Assembly: GCA_029204225.1 (NCBI GenBank)
Contig: CM055113.1
Location: forward strand, 22,515,605 to 22,579,604
Direction: 5' to 3'
Source of the DNA: Diphasiastrum complanatum
Taxonomy: Eukaryota; Streptophyta; Lycopodiopsida; Lycopodiales; Lycopodiaceae
DNA length: 64,000 bases
Shown here: one piece after another, positions 25,901 through 38,779 of the stretch
Position numbering within the stretch: the stretch's first letter is position 1
Layout: each line of letters starts with the position of its first letter
Translations under genes and position numbers: made by a program
The notes under the pieces: model-generated
Told to the model about the DNA's origin: nothing
Seen by the model: only the letters and a program-made list of their open reading frames with translations
The model's database searches: none

Positions 25901-28900
25901 ATTCTCTTTGTGCATAATATTAAATTTTGCTATCATGGTGGTAGATTGTGTAGTTTGTATGAAAATTTGTGCTTCCGGAAAAGTCTTCATTTATTTTTGT
26001 CATTTTTATGTTATTTCAGTCTTAACTCTCTTACCCGTTTCCATATCTTGAGAGGAAGAATGGCTTTATCTTGATAATTATGATACTGTAGGATTCTCTT
26101 GACAGCCATGTGGAGTTAAAGAGATGAATGCTGGAAAGGAGTTTGACCGATGAAAATTGGGTGCTGGAAATTTTCTGATGGCAGACCTATTGTTCCAGTC
26201 AAGTGCTAAAGCAATCTTCCTTGATTTTATAATCATTTCAAAGAAAATCTACCAAGACATTGACTAACCTATTTTGCTTTCTGGTCTCCTTTTCTTATCA
26301 TGTAGTACAAGAAGGTGTTGAAGTACATCTCCAATGCACAGGCAGAAGGAGCCAAGCTTCTTTGTGGAGGCAAACGCCCAGCTGTAAGTCTCATCAGGCC
26401 AGAACTAGCAGCACATATACCAATTTGAAATTGCCATTTACTGGACATTACTGATTATAATTGTTACAGCATTTGGAGAGAGGGTATTTTGTGTCAGCAA
26501 CTGTGTTGGGCAATGTGACACCATCTATGCAAATCTGGAAAGAGGAAGTTTTTGGCCCTGTTTTAAGCGTGACGACCTTTAACACAGAAGAGGAAGCACT
26601 TGAGCTGGCAAATGACTCCTCGTATGTGTTTCTACTACACAACAATAAGATGACTGGGATGCAAGTTTTACTTGGTTTAAGTCCTTCAAGTCTAAGAATA
26701 TTGTTAGACTATGAAACTCACCTTTTAGACTTTTTCCGGCTGAGGATTTATTAGTCACAATTATCGGATGCATTACTTCATGCTACATAGGATGAACTAA
26801 AATATTTCTTTCATGTTGGGAGTATAGGTATGGGTTGGCAGGTGCTGTTATCTCCAAAGACACTGAACGTTGCAAAAGAGTGTCAGAGGTATGAGTCATT
26901 CTGTTGCTTGGTTGAATTTATTGAAACTGATTACATTTGTACAATTCAGCTGTAGTAGCTTATTTTATCCCATTGAATGTCTTCAGATGTGGGTTGCTCT
27001 AAAATTTTAGGTCCATTTGTATCTTGATCAAACAATGAGTCTTATTCTTTTAAATAATCATATCAAATAAGTTATTAGAGCCATTTCTCCTCTTTAAGCT
27101 AAATCCTTATGCTTAGGATATGAATTCAGATGCTATATACACATTTCCCAATAACTTAAAACAAACTTTTAATCATCAGCGGGAGGTATGAGTGTGTTTT
27201 GATCATACCCGAACTTGGGAATCAAATTAGATGCCAGAGCTGATCACCAATACTACACAAAGATGTGAACCTAGTATCTAGTATCTACTTTGGGATATGC
27301 AGCAACTTGTGCAGAGGTTTGGAAGAACTAGTATATCAAGTTTCAACCCTTGGGCATCTGTCAGTAGATGTTAAATCTGATAACAGAACATTTGTTATAG
27401 ATAGTATGATGTCAGAAGCGAAAGGTCAAAGTGTGGAATATATTTTGGTTTAAGAAGCTCGTATGTAAGTGTTCACCTTTAAGGATGATGATGCAATGGA
27501 TGAAGAAAAATTGGATAGGAGTTCTAACACATGGAGGTAAGCCAAAGCAAGATGGATGCGTGAATGGGGTCAATAGAATATCCTATGGGTACTCGAATCG
27601 ACAAGGAACCCTGTGAGGTTCCATATATTGTGGCTGCTGAGTCAAACCTCATTGAAGCCATATCCGTAGTTACTATAAGTAAAGGGAAAGCCACATGATT
27701 TCCTGACAAGTAATCAGGACTGCTCAAGAGCAACAATATTGCTCATGAATGATTCAAGTTTGCTTTCACCTCTCTGCAAAGAGTCCCTGTTTGTTTGTTG
27801 TGATATTAGATGCATCTCACTTGTAATATTTCATTGCATCAAGTATCAGATTAAATGACTTCAGATGCATCGGCTTAAAAAGATACTAATACGGTCATTA
27901 GCACAAGGAAGGCAAGTCAGTAGAAAAATACTTCATGTGCTCCAATGTTGGAAGAATGTTGGGAGCTTCAATGTTTTGTGGCTGGTGATGAAACCTCATT
28001 GAGCTCATAATTGCAAGGTATTGTCAATGAACATGTAAGCACACAACATCCTGGCCAATGATCGTGAACGCTCAAGAATAATAAGATTTTGCTCATTAAT
28101 CGTCAAATTTTGCTTTGTGCTGTGCATAGGGTTCCTATTTGTTTGCTGTGAGAAGAGAAGCAACGTAATAGTAAGCAATTTGCTGCATCAAGTGTAAGGT
28201 CAAATGCCTCCAGCCTTTATAGTTTAAGTGAAGAAGTTCTTGGCCACCTAGTGCCTGCTAAGCTTATAAATGCAATAAAAAAGAGGGACTCCTCCCTCCA
28301 TGCAGACCTTAGCTTGCATGTCTGTTTGTTATGTATATAGCTGGTTGGCATTGATAACTTTGTTAGAATTTGTATTTGGAAAGTCGAAATGGAAATTAGA
28401 AGTAGACAAGGCATTTTTGGGATTGGATAAGGTAGCTGAAACTCATGACTCATACTCGTAAATTTTTGCTTGTCTTCAGGCTTTGCAGGTTGGAATTGTG
28501 TGGATTAACTGTTCTCAGCCTGTTTTTGTCCAAGCACCATGGGGAGGCACAAAGTGCAGTGGATTTGGTCGGGAACTTGGTGAATGGTAAGTGTCTTTAT
28601 CACTGCGCCTGGTTGATTTTTTAAGAAGTTATTGATGTAGAAAAGCTGTGGCTAATCCCATCGCTTTAGAGCAATTTAGTACATATTGAGGCTTACGTTT
28701 TGAATTCGCTGCTTTTGCAAATTGCCAAAAACCATAAGTCTGCATTTGTGTATCCTTGACATTTTTCTCACAAGAGTTGTCCATCTAATCACCTTTCACA
28801 GGCGAATGAGGTAAGCTTCTGACTTCTTATTCTTTATATGCAGGGGCCTTGAAAACTACTTATCCGTCAAGCAAGTTACGCGCTACATTTCTGATGATGC

Positions 28901-28934
28901 CTGGGGATGGTATCCACCACCCTCTAAGAAATGA
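16983..28934 (+). CDS. ALDH10: ALDH10 aminoaldehyde/betaine aldehyde dehydrogenase, 15 exons
   Basis: NAD-dependent oxidation of aminoaldehydes (polyamine catabolism; betaine aldehyde in some species). Exons: 16983-17094, 17570-17712, 19241-19321, 19801-19949, 20469-20561, 20650-20773, 21031-21096, 21287-21353, 21570-21646, 23487-23600, 26306-26383, 26470-26621, 26828-26888, 28480-28586, 28844-28934. All introns are GT-AG and the phases sum to 504 aa, the normal family length. Starts [20 protein letters not shown]. Visible signatures: oxyanion Asn163 in ITPWNYP, Rossmann-type FTGSTSTG (237-244), general-base Glu261 in LELGGKSP, catalytic Cys295 in GQICSATSR, and EEVFGPVL with Glu394. Ile445 in VGIVWIN aligns with the spinach residue-441 position; Ile there is associated with weak betaine-aldehyde activity. 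The C-terminus is SKK, not the peroxisomal SKL common in this family. Exon 4 has an upstream duplicate (separate entry). Introns 9, 10 and 13 are the longest. Betaine synthesis is not demonstrated. Confidence 0.95.
19613..19764 (+). repeat. Upstream tandem duplicate of ALDH10 exon 4 (5' part)
   Basis: Positions 19613-19764 and 19765-19914 are tandem copies of intron-3 end plus the first 114 bp of exon 4. Both copies have TTTTCTTATAG and an acceptor GACTTTCAG before GATGA(T/C)GTGTCA. The upstream copy encodes [20 protein letters not shown] and onward to SNVLK, but lacks the final [12 protein letters not shown] part and has no donor. The exon copies are exactly 150 bp apart, and the sequence between them ([12 protein letters not shown]) has no stop. 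Splicing to the upstream acceptor and reading through would therefore add 50 residues in frame. The 3' halves are nearly identical; differences cluster in the 5' half. Confidence 0.93.
22713..22751. repeat. Perfect 17-bp hairpin in ALDH10 intron 9
   Basis: CCTAGTATTAGTAGATT (22713-22729), loop GCCCC, then the exact reverse complement (22735-22751). It is too short to be a typical plant microRNA precursor. Confidence 0.9.
24888..24931 (+). repeat. Poly-G / G-rich tract in ALDH10 intron 10
   Basis: A run of about 11 G, then AGGGGGAGG, then GGGGTGGGTGG. There are enough G runs to form a G-quadruplex on the coding strand. It may simply be slippage-prone sequence. Confidence 0.8.
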
Positions 28935-31900
28935 CTGGCTAATCTTGACAGGCCTCTATGCACCCTGTAAGAAGTGATATAGAGCCTTGGGTTTGTTTGT
29001 GTCTTGTGTTGCAAGGGAGGGAGTAGGATATGTGAAAGCATGTTCTAACTTCTAAGTTAGGGTCGTCACACCATTTTACGAGCATTACTTTGCATAATAA
29101 TGCAGGAAACATGAAATATTTATCAAGTGGAGAATCACAGCATTATAAAATCCTAGCTCTTATGCTTTGATGTTTTGGTTGCTAGGTGAAAATGTTCACA
29201 CTAAGTCTAACATTTTCACAAGGGGTTTCAACAAGTGAACACTCTTGAAAGTGAGCACTCAATCATCTCACCAGCTTGCCACTTACTGCCCCATTGCTTG
29301 ACATGACCTAAACACTCTAGAATGATATGTATCTTGTAGTATATCAAAATCCATGAAGCTTAGAAAAGCCATTATACTTTGTTACCTTGTACAACTAAAT
29401 TACCATACTTCCTAAATAGCAAGACGCGGTCCTATCCAACTTCAATTTAAAACATGAGTTTCATAAGTCTAACTAGGGAGGGTTCTTTTGGCGAGCATTT
29501 TACTGAACATCTATACAACTATGAGCTTTCATGAGATTTTGTGGAATTGGTGGTCTTGTGATGACCTTACCCAAAAGCGAACTTGGTAACACTTAATTGA
29601 GTAATATTGAGTATAAGACGAGTGCTTAAATGGGTATTAAGATGCCTTATAGTGGTCTCTATTTGTTTGGATCATTGACATCAAAATGATAGTTATGAAT
29701 ACTAGAATCGAAACTCACATATAGATCATGGACATGTCTGTCACATATTTTAGGGACCATGAGGAGTAGCCTATTGATCAAGACATGCATTTTATTCATT
29801 GTGAACATGAACATAAGTATGATGATGGAGCTTAATAGGACGTGGTTCAACATATTGCTTTTATAGGTCCAATATATTGGTGCCTTGTAGCTTTATATTT
29901 CAAGCACCATTTGTAAATATACATATCTAAATCATGTGGATGTGATACTTTAGGCATCAAACAAAGGAAAATGTAGTTTATAAGCAATCCATTTGAATTG
30001 GAAACATTGAATTGTAGCTTGAGCTTGGACACAATACATTGGAACACGGCATTTTATTTGCACCAAAGATTTCGTAGGTTCTCCAAATGTTATTTAGATT
30101 GTGGCTACTACCTTAGCAATGTCTTATTTAGATCCTAGTTCACAACAATGCATGAAAAACTTCCACATCCTTATTGTTGGTTGTTAGAAAAACATGTTGC
30201 TATTATGGTCAAGTCCCAACACTCAAAAATAGGAAGTATGAGTATTTGTATGTTTTTCCATTGAATAGATGTTTTTGAAAATCTTGACATGAGCACGTCG
30301 TGTTGCTAGTTATGTGCACATCGTAACAAACGTTAGAGTCAAGTGGAGAGTTTGTCTTTGTCTTAAAAAGTTCATGATTTTATGTCCTCAATCACTTCCT
30401 TAGTTCTTACCTAGATCTTTGATCATTCGGGCTTGTGCTTCTTGAGATTATAGGGCATGTACTTTGAATGACGGGCATCTCTGCTAGTCAGTCATAGAGG
30501 TTGCGTTTCTGTCCTCGCATCTTGTGCTTTTTGGAGCCACCAATTTTTGGTATCCCTCCTAGAATGACCAGCTTTACCTCCTAGTGAAATTTTGTTTCGA
30601 TAACTGTATTTTTCAATTGTGTCAAGTTGGTGCTTTTAGCAATAGGTAAAGGTTTAGTATCTTTGTAGGTGTGTGTGGTATGCTCTTTTTAGAATTTCAT
30701 TTGTGGCTGCAGTTACTGTTGCAAAACACATCATTGTTGGGTCTTTTCATTTGGATGGATTCTTGTAGAGTAAAAACTTGGCGCATAAGCTCTTTTGGTC
30801 AAATTTGGTATTAAACGAGCACACTTTCCTTCTCGTTGTATCCAACCCATACACTTTCACTTGAATATTTGAGGACCAGCCTCTTAACCAACAAGAAAAG
30901 CTCAAACCACAACAGGGATATTTGTTTCTTTAGTTTGCCATTGATGAGGGGCACATGAAAAAAGATTTTTCTTTTTGGACAATCCCTCTCTTTGCATGTA
31001 AATTTTGTAGAGTTGATTGCTACTACTGTTATCTACATCCACAATCAAAGATGACCTTTTTTTGACAAACAATCTCCTTGTCTTTATCTAAATCTATGGT
31101 CTATCAATGCATTGGAATATCTAACATTTCATGCACTGTTCGTGACAACTCCCTTAGTCTGGTTAAGTTGTGAGATTCACTTATGCTAATGGGTATTTTG
31201 AGGCTTGGGCCTTCAAGTGTCTACCTACCATAAATGCATGTTGCTTTGCATTTTGTGGCAGAACGTCAATCAGGAATATGTTGCTCTTTTGTCTTTCATT
31301 TGCTAGCTAGCTACCATGATCTCGACAAGTTTGTTCAGCATCTACTAGTGCCATAATACAAGAATATGATGCTCTTTTGCACTTCATTTGCTAGTGCCAT
31401 CCACCCCCTCCAGAACTTGTATAAACAAACCAAACAAGATTCAAATTGTACTCATGTAATAGTTTTTAAGATACTAAAATATAGGCATGTGGACCTACAC
31501 ATCGAAAACATGATTCTCCTCGATGGATGATCCAAAAGTTCCGCCAACTCATCTAGCTATCCATGGATGGTAGATCTATTTCTCTCACCCTCTCGGTCCT
31601 CCACAACTATCAAATTAACATGTAATGTGAAATTGCCTCCTCTCTTATTGTAGTTGTCTTCCATTGCTCACGCGTTATTTTGTGCTCAACTTGGTGATCC
31701 TTGAAAACAAACTATTTGATGTGCATGTGCAGGGCTTTACTTCCAATGGAAGAGACATGATTGTTCTTGTCCAAAAATCTCATTATTTGAGTCTTTTTCA
31801 AAGACGATGTGTACAACTCTTCAATTGACATCTCCAATTGACATGTGCCTCATCTCTCACAAACCCTCAAAAGTCTATCTTGCCATGTCCCAATCACACC

Positions 31901-34900
31901 AACATGGAGTTTTATAGACTCCAAAACAAAACCTAAAACTAGATGCCCTCTTTTTTCATTTCACCTATGGCCATTGTAAGTTCTTGAATGTTATCAAGAC
32001 ACATCAATACTTACATTAGCCTAACAAAAGATAATATTGCAAAATTTATATGCTCTATGTTGGAAGCTAGTATATTGTATTCACAATACTCAGGATCACG
32101 CACGTTACATGCCAATGTCGATCAGAGCCCATCAATCATCTATTGTGATCAAATTCCACACAAGCATTCTTTAAGCCTCCATTGTTGGATTGCACATCCT
32201 AGTAATAAGGTCAATTTCTGAAGCAGGTCCTCCTGTGAACATCTTGAAAACATAGCAACGATCATCAAACATACGTTGATCTAGGAATCTATTCCAAAGG
32301 AAGGAATGTACATTGACTTTTCTTCAAAAGCAACAAATTGTCCATGTCCAGCCCATTGCCTATGAGCATAGGGGGGCATGGAGTCACTCCATGCATTTGT
32401 CACCATTCGTCATAGTATGTGACACATGTCAGATGAGTGTACATAAGAATTTGACTAAACAACATGAGAAACAACATAAATAAAAATAGCACACGTGTTA
32501 ACCCACTAGAGGTTGTTATACTTTCAATAAGCAGCACCAACACCTACAAGAAGTTAGAGAGCTTAACATCACCAACAGTTTCCTCTTGCAATTGATTGTT
32601 CTTGATGATTGTTGGCATGATCAAGTCCTTCGCTATTGTCATTTTCAATTCCTTGGACCAGTAGATGTCTTTGTCTTCATGGGTCAGTCCTTGGTTGAAT
32701 GTCATGGCCATGTTCACCAACATGTAGCATAAGCTTGGGCATCATGTAGTACAAAACATGTGCCAATGCAACTTCATGGTTCTTGAAGAAATGACAAGAA
32801 ATTGTTCACACCATTATCTGCCATCAAACCTATGGGGCACCTCTTTATCGAAAGCCCCAAAAAATGATGTGTTTATTTTTCTAATAATTTTGGGAGCAAG
32901 TCACTTTCTGATACTCCAACAAACTGATATAGTAGTTATCTTGCCAACCCCTTCAGATGTTGCTTGGTCAAAAAATGCTCCTCATACTTCTATTCCATGT
33001 TGTTCATTGTAATTGTGTTGTCGAATGTGAGGGGAAATACAAAAACCATGTCACTACTGTAATGTCTAGAGAGTTCTTCAACAAAGTGACATATTGTGAT
33101 ATTTTCTAGTAACTTTTTCAATGTGTTCTATCTTGGTTTTGACAAAATAAGTTCTACAATGCTGCATCCCTTTGTTGTTGTCGTGCTAAAACAATGTTCC
33201 CATTTTTGTCTTAGGAAGGTTCCAATATGTACTATAAACGTTAATAGTCTTTGGTGTCAATATGGTATTGATGAGTATAGGGGGATACATGCTATCAAGA
33301 ATTCCACATTTCTTGTCTCCCTAGAATAATAGGGCTCTCAATCAAATACATGATCTAGTTGCCAAAGACCTTGCAAATCTCACTCGTTGAAACGTTTTGT
33401 ACAATGATAGAGTCTTTAAGTATATTTTGGTCATTGCCCTCCAACTCGATGTTGTTTTCATCCGAACATTGGTTGAGCGTATTGAGACCAAGTGTGTGTG
33501 ATCTACATTAAAACTAACAATAGCCTCTATATTGCAATATAATTGTGAAAAAATTGGATCTCTCTATATAACCTATCTGATTGTTTAGAATTTTATTAGG
33601 ATAGCAAAAATGGCCCGTCAACAAACCTCCCTAATTTGACAACAGATAACATTACAAATGATGATATAAGAATGATTTATCATTAAAATAAGTGCAACAC
33701 CATGAATCATTATGTTTGTGACCTATTTGACAAAGCTTTTAAAATTTATAAATACCAAGGAAAAGCTCTCATTTATATATCTAAACACTTCAAGACATGC
33801 AAGCATTTATTCAAGTGAAATGCGATTCCATGTGCAAATTAAGTATAAATTAAAATCCACATTAATGTTCAAATTGTCTTATCATGTATATGTGTTTCAT
33901 GCTAATAAGGAGTGACCTTATTGACTACATCAGGGAACCTATATTGCACACACAAGTATGCAATCACTATATGGACCTATTATAAGATTTTTAGGTATAT
34001 TGCCTCAATGTGTTATTTTCTTTTGGGCAATATCACGTTGACTCCAAATATTAAGAAAACTCTATCAACCAAACTACTTATAGTATACAATCAACCACAA
34101 AAAAAATATTACATTGTCAACCACAAGAGGGATTATTGGATAGCTTTTGATGTGCATTTTACAAGCATTGTTGTTATTGTACCGTCATATGCCTTCACAT
34201 GGTATTTATTTATAGGATTTTTGCAAGCAAGACCCTTCATGTTTTTTCTTTTCAAAGTGCAATCCATGGGGAAAATGCCCATGTTCATATCAGTGCCATA
34301 ATTTTTCTATCATAATTATCAAAAAAGTGAAATTGTAAAAGTCATCTATCTTGAGGTTTGGGGGTCCTCTTTCAAAACCACTCTTTGTACACTTGTAAAT
34401 TAGTGATTAGGCCAAAATTAGAGTTGGATTAGCTCGTGGTAGTGTAGGCTAATTACACTTGGCTTGATGCTAGAGGATTAGTGACATAGCACCTCTCAAT
34501 TTCATTTGTTAATTTGGGCCAATCATAATGTGAGGTGCACCAAAATGGTCCAATTATTGTAAGAGATGGAATGTAGGTGGTCCAATCATAGTAAGAGGTG
34601 ATGTTTTAGAGGTCCAATCATTTTGCACCATTTCCACTCTCTTGGATCTCGAGCTACTATGAGTGAGAGTGAGATTGAGTTCACATTCAGTGTTTTGTAG
34701 CAAGATTAAGATGTAGCAAGCTCCAACACTTAGAATAATTTTGACATTCTCTCTCTACCCGAAAGCTTGATGTAGCATTCTCTCTCTACTTGAGAGCAAG
34801 CTAATTTTATACCTATTTTTTTTCATCCAAAGTTGCCTCTCATTATGTATGATGAATGGTTTGTGATCGATGCATGTGTAGAGTGCTCTTGTTTTCAAAC

Positions 34901-35115
34901 TAGATTTTTGAACTAGATTGGTAGTATCTTGTGCAAGATAGATCTATGTGCAATCACACACATTTTAGAAAATGATTCACATTGTTTGAGATGTTTTCAC
35001 ACGTGTGAAAAGTACACATGTATCAGAGCCTACCTAAGATTGATTTGTATCTATCAAGTGTGATGAGATTTTTGGCTTGAAATCTAGTTTTGGAGGGTAT
35101 AGTTGCATCTCGATA
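28935..35115. other. 6-kb interval without a supportable gene
   Basis: Contains the ALDH10 3' untranslated region near its start (no clear AATAAA chosen), then AT-rich DNA with stops in all frames. A minus-strand stretch near 32720-32560 reads protein-like (NMAMTFNQGLTHEDKDIYWS) but matches no family I know and is flanked by stops. It is probably decayed transposon DNA. Confidence 0.4.
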
Positions 35116-35120
35116 GCTAT

Positions 35121-35624
35121 TGTTATGTCCATGACCAGTACATAGGATTCAATATACTCCTATCAAATACAGGATACTCCAGTGAAACAAGCTGTTAGTT
35201 ATGCCACGTCATATTGGATGTAACCCGAAAGTAACTAATATCCTTGTAAGGCCTGGAACACACTAAATAGAGTTAGTACAAGGTTTGGGATCGTATGTGC
35301 ATGTGTAGAGTTATCAATAGCAATTCTATGAATAGAGGATCCATGCGTAGAGACTATATTCTAGATGAATCTATGTATAGGGGAGTTGGGACCTTGCATG
35401 ACTAAGTGCGCAGGTGGTTCTAGGCTTTATATAAGAAGCCAAACTCGCCCTATTACCTCACCTTATGGTTGATTCATTGCCAGGCTCTCACTCTACTTTC
35501 ATGCTTCATATTCTTTAGCTTGGGAGTGAAGCTTTTAGAGTTTGATTGGTTGCTTCTACTCTGCATAGTGTGTTTTCCATTGTGTTTGTCTTGTAAGCAG
35601 GATCTTGAGGAGCTTTCCCTTATA
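35121..35624 (+). repeat. Family A 5' LTR
   Basis: Begins TGTTATGTCCATGACC and ends CCCTTATA. A TATA-like TTTATATAAG at about 35427 probably marks the U3/R promoter. The end is TATA where the copy at 8602 has the canonical TACA. Both LTRs of this element share the change, so it predates this insertion. Confidence 0.9.
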
Positions 35625-35625
35625 G

Positions 35626-35641
35626 TGGTATCAGAGCCAGG
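35626..35641 (+). other. Primer-binding site (tRNA-iMet type)
   Basis: TGGTATCAGAGCCAGG, complementary to the 3' end of initiator tRNA-Met, one base after the LTR. Confidence 0.9.
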
Positions 35642-38270
35642 CTTACGAAGATGGGAGAACTTCGAGAAGGGCTACTTTTTGTTGAAATTTCGGTGTGGAT
35701 CAATTGGAATTCTCTTCCAAGTGGATAGCAAGATGGCAAGTGGGTGTACTATCCCAGTTTCCATTTGCATATTGCTAAGATCCCTTACTCTCAAATTTTT
35801 TTTGGGGTCTTATGGAGAATTGTTCTAGAATTACTTTGGTGAATTGACTTGGAATTTAGATGAATTCTAAGGTGATCAGATTTCAATTTCTTAAACCTAG
35901 GATATCTCTTGTGCATAAATGGATTTCAGAGGAATGATAGTACTATCACTCGGGTTGGAAATATTTGAAGGAAAAGTCTTGTTTGTAATAAAGTAAATCC
36001 TTCTCTGGATAGCACTTATTACTGACTTTTCATGGATTTAGATATTTTCATATATCATCTTTCCAATTAACTTTTATAAAAATTGATAATTTCTTGAAAA
36101 GGAGGGGTGAAGTAATGGGATTAAATTCTATTTGAGGATCTGTTGGTTGCATAGTTTTCAGACGAAAACCAGTTGTGGTATAGAAATGAGATTTTTTTGG
36201 AAAGTAATTTAAGATAGATTTAGAGTAAGATACCAAATTGGAACTTTTTGAATAAGAGAAATTCTCTAGGGATTGCGTGGACAATCTAGAACTAGAACTG
36301 GTTGAAATTTGGATCATTATCTATAAGTAGTACAGTGAAAGGTCAAAAGTTACTAATTCCATTTTGATTGGAATAGGAGTAAGTTTGATCAGGATTTAAG
36401 TCTGAGATGTTTGTATTGAATCAACCTAATCTTAGTTTGAGTACCAGGATCAGAGAGGGGTTGATTGAGAGGAAGAAATTATGTTATCAGTGGTAAATTG
36501 GATTGGAAAACTGTTGGGAGTGAATGTTATTCGTCTCAGAGATTTTTCGGATATGTTATTTGAACATGAGAAATAGAAATTCTTTTGTAGCTGAGTTACA
36601 AGATTCGCGGTGAGATATGTGAGTAACATATGTGGAATCTGGAGGAATCTGCCAGATAAGAATGTGTTTATGTACTGGGTCATAGTGAGATTATTTACAT
36701 TTTTGCACGAGTAATCTTGTATTGTTGGAACAGATACTTGCAGAGTTAACGTATCATTTCTATGGAAGATTTATTGGTTAACTTATAAATGATTTAATCA
36801 AGAATCTAAACGTGGTGTAATACTAGTATTATTGAAATCTGCACCTAAACATTTAAGAATTCTGAATCATTGGCAATCAACTTGAGTAGTTGGTTACTCC
36901 TGGATGAAGTTAATGGGTAAAATGGTCAGTGTGAATAGGATTCACCACAAACTGTTTGTTTTAAGTTACATTGCTTGTAAGACACATGATTTGTGACTCA
37001 TCAGCTAAAAATATGTGCATTGAATATACAATATTGTTGGGATGAGTATTCCTTAGTTAAGGAATAGACTCAGCTCATTAGTGATTGTATCCCAGAGTGC
37101 TCAATTGGATAATAACTGAATTGATATTCAACAGGATTTTGGGTATCTAGATTGAATTCTAGATGGTATTCTAAAGTTTTTTGTGGTGGTTGAAGATGAT
37201 TGTCATTTTTTCTTTTTGGTATGCTTTCAGTCTTTTCTGTTAGAAAATCCAGTTTGTAGAATGTTCTTAAAATCTAGTATTTTCCTAGTGCAAAAGATTT
37301 TGGAATGATTCTTACTTTTTCTGAATTATGTTGGTCATATACTCCAGTACCCTGTATTGATTAAGTATGGTTTTAGATTCCAGAAAAATATGATTGACGA
37401 AATCATACGAATATGAATATTTATGATTGATGGATCATAGATAGATACTTAATTGTTGTTAGTGGATTATAAGGAATTTTTATGATTCTTAAGTGTGACG
37501 ATTGATTCTTGATCTATTAATTGAGAAAGAATTCAAATCAATGTTTTGAATCTCTTTAGCCCATGGACCTCACAGACATTCTCACAAGATAAGTTTTTTT
37601 TTTTCTTGTGGAGAATTTAATTTATCTAGTGGATGTTATTCTGCTATAGTTTAAGTTCTGTAGATGCTTGTGTACAGTTCTTTTGATTGGATCTCCAGTT
37701 ATCATAGGGGACAAACAAATCTATTAAGATGAATGATTGTTATTTTCTTGCATTTAATGCTAGAAACAGGTGCATTTAACTCAAGAAAGTACCTAGGATA
37801 CTCAGAGTTGAGTTTTAATCATTTTATATCTTGATGATTCTCCTAGAGATTCTAGTTGAATGAATTATTAGATTTTACAATTCTGGATTCTTAGGGTATA
37901 TGTACTTGAAAGTATATTGAATTGTTTGCTAGAGTTTGTGGATAATTTCAGATTGTAATTATTATTATTTTTTAACTTTAATCTCCTAAGTGGGTATATT
38001 TCACTCAGTGTTTCATGTAAGTGTTATACGTGAAGGTGATATTACTAATTTGTGATGAGTGTAACCTAGTTGAGGAAATTTATCGCCTAGTGTACTTTCA
38101 AAACCTGAGTTTGTACTCCAGGACAGAGGTTAAAATGGCTGAAACTCAGTTTTAACTCTGAGAACTTGTTTGATAAGAAAGTCAGACTAAGGATAATGAT
38201 TTGCAAGGTTATTGAAGAAAGTTAAAGGAACTGCTCCTGTAATTCTTTCATGTTTTGGGACAAATCAGAT

Positions 38271-38289
38271 TAAGGAGGGAAGAATGTAA
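38271..38289 (+). other. Polypurine tract of family A element
   Basis: TAAGGAGGGAAGAATGTAA lies immediately before the right LTR; it is the expected plus-strand primer site. Confidence 0.8.
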
Positions 38290-38774
38290 TGTTCGATACA
38301 TGACCAGTACATAGGATTCAGTATACTCCTAGTCTTGGATACATGGTAGTCCAGTGAAACAAGCTCTTAGTTATGCCACGTCATTCTAGACGTGACCCGA
38401 AAGTAACTAATATCCTTGTGAGGTCCAAAACACACTAAATAGAGTTAATACAAGGTTTGGGACCATATGTGCATGTGTAGAGTTATATGATAGCAATTCT
38501 AAGAATAGAGGATATATGTATAGGGGAGTTTGGGAGCTTGCATGACTAAGGGCATAGGTGGTTCTAGGCTCTATATAAGAAGGCTAAACTTGCCCTACTA
38601 CCTCACCTTATGGTTGCAGACTCTCACTCTACTTTCATGCTTCATATTCCTTGGCTTGGAGATGAAGCTTGTAGAGTTTGATTGGTTGCTTTTAAATGGT
38701 TGGGTGGTTTTTTCATAGTGTGTTTTCCATTGTGTTTGTCTTGTAAGCATGATCTTGCGGAGCTTTCCCTTATA
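38290..38774 (+). repeat. Family A 3' LTR
   Basis: Begins TGTTCGATACATGACC and ends CCCTTATA. Colinear with the 5' LTR over its length, with substitutions and small indels. Confidence 0.9.
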
Positions 38775-38779
38775 GCTAT

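Larger units (their letters stand above)
35116..38779 (+). mobile_element. Complete non-autonomous LTR retrotransposon (family A)
   Basis: Element 35121-38774 (3654 bp) is flanked by a 5-bp target-site duplication GCTAT (35116-35120 and 38775-38779). It has direct LTRs of 504 and 485 bp, a tRNA-iMet-type primer-binding site one base after the left LTR, and a purine-rich tract TAAGGAGGGAAGAATG just before the right LTR. The 2.67-kb interior has no gag, protease, RT or integrase, so it must depend on another element's enzymes (LARD/TRIM-like class). The LTRs differ by numerous substitutions and a 5' LTR insertion (ATTCTAGATGAATC region), so the insertion is not recent. Partial relatives lie at 8440-9695, 13060-13560 (minus) and 50280-51360 (minus). 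Confidence 0.9.

Noticed and set aside
28935..30100. Possible extra 3' exon of ALDH10
   Set aside because: The last exon ends with a stop at the expected family length and no later frame resembles ALDH sequence.
35626..35641. tRNA-like sequence TGGTATCAGAGCC at 8604, 35626 and 55728
   Set aside because: Only the complement of a tRNA 3' end is present, without a cloverleaf; each is a primer-binding site of an LTR element.
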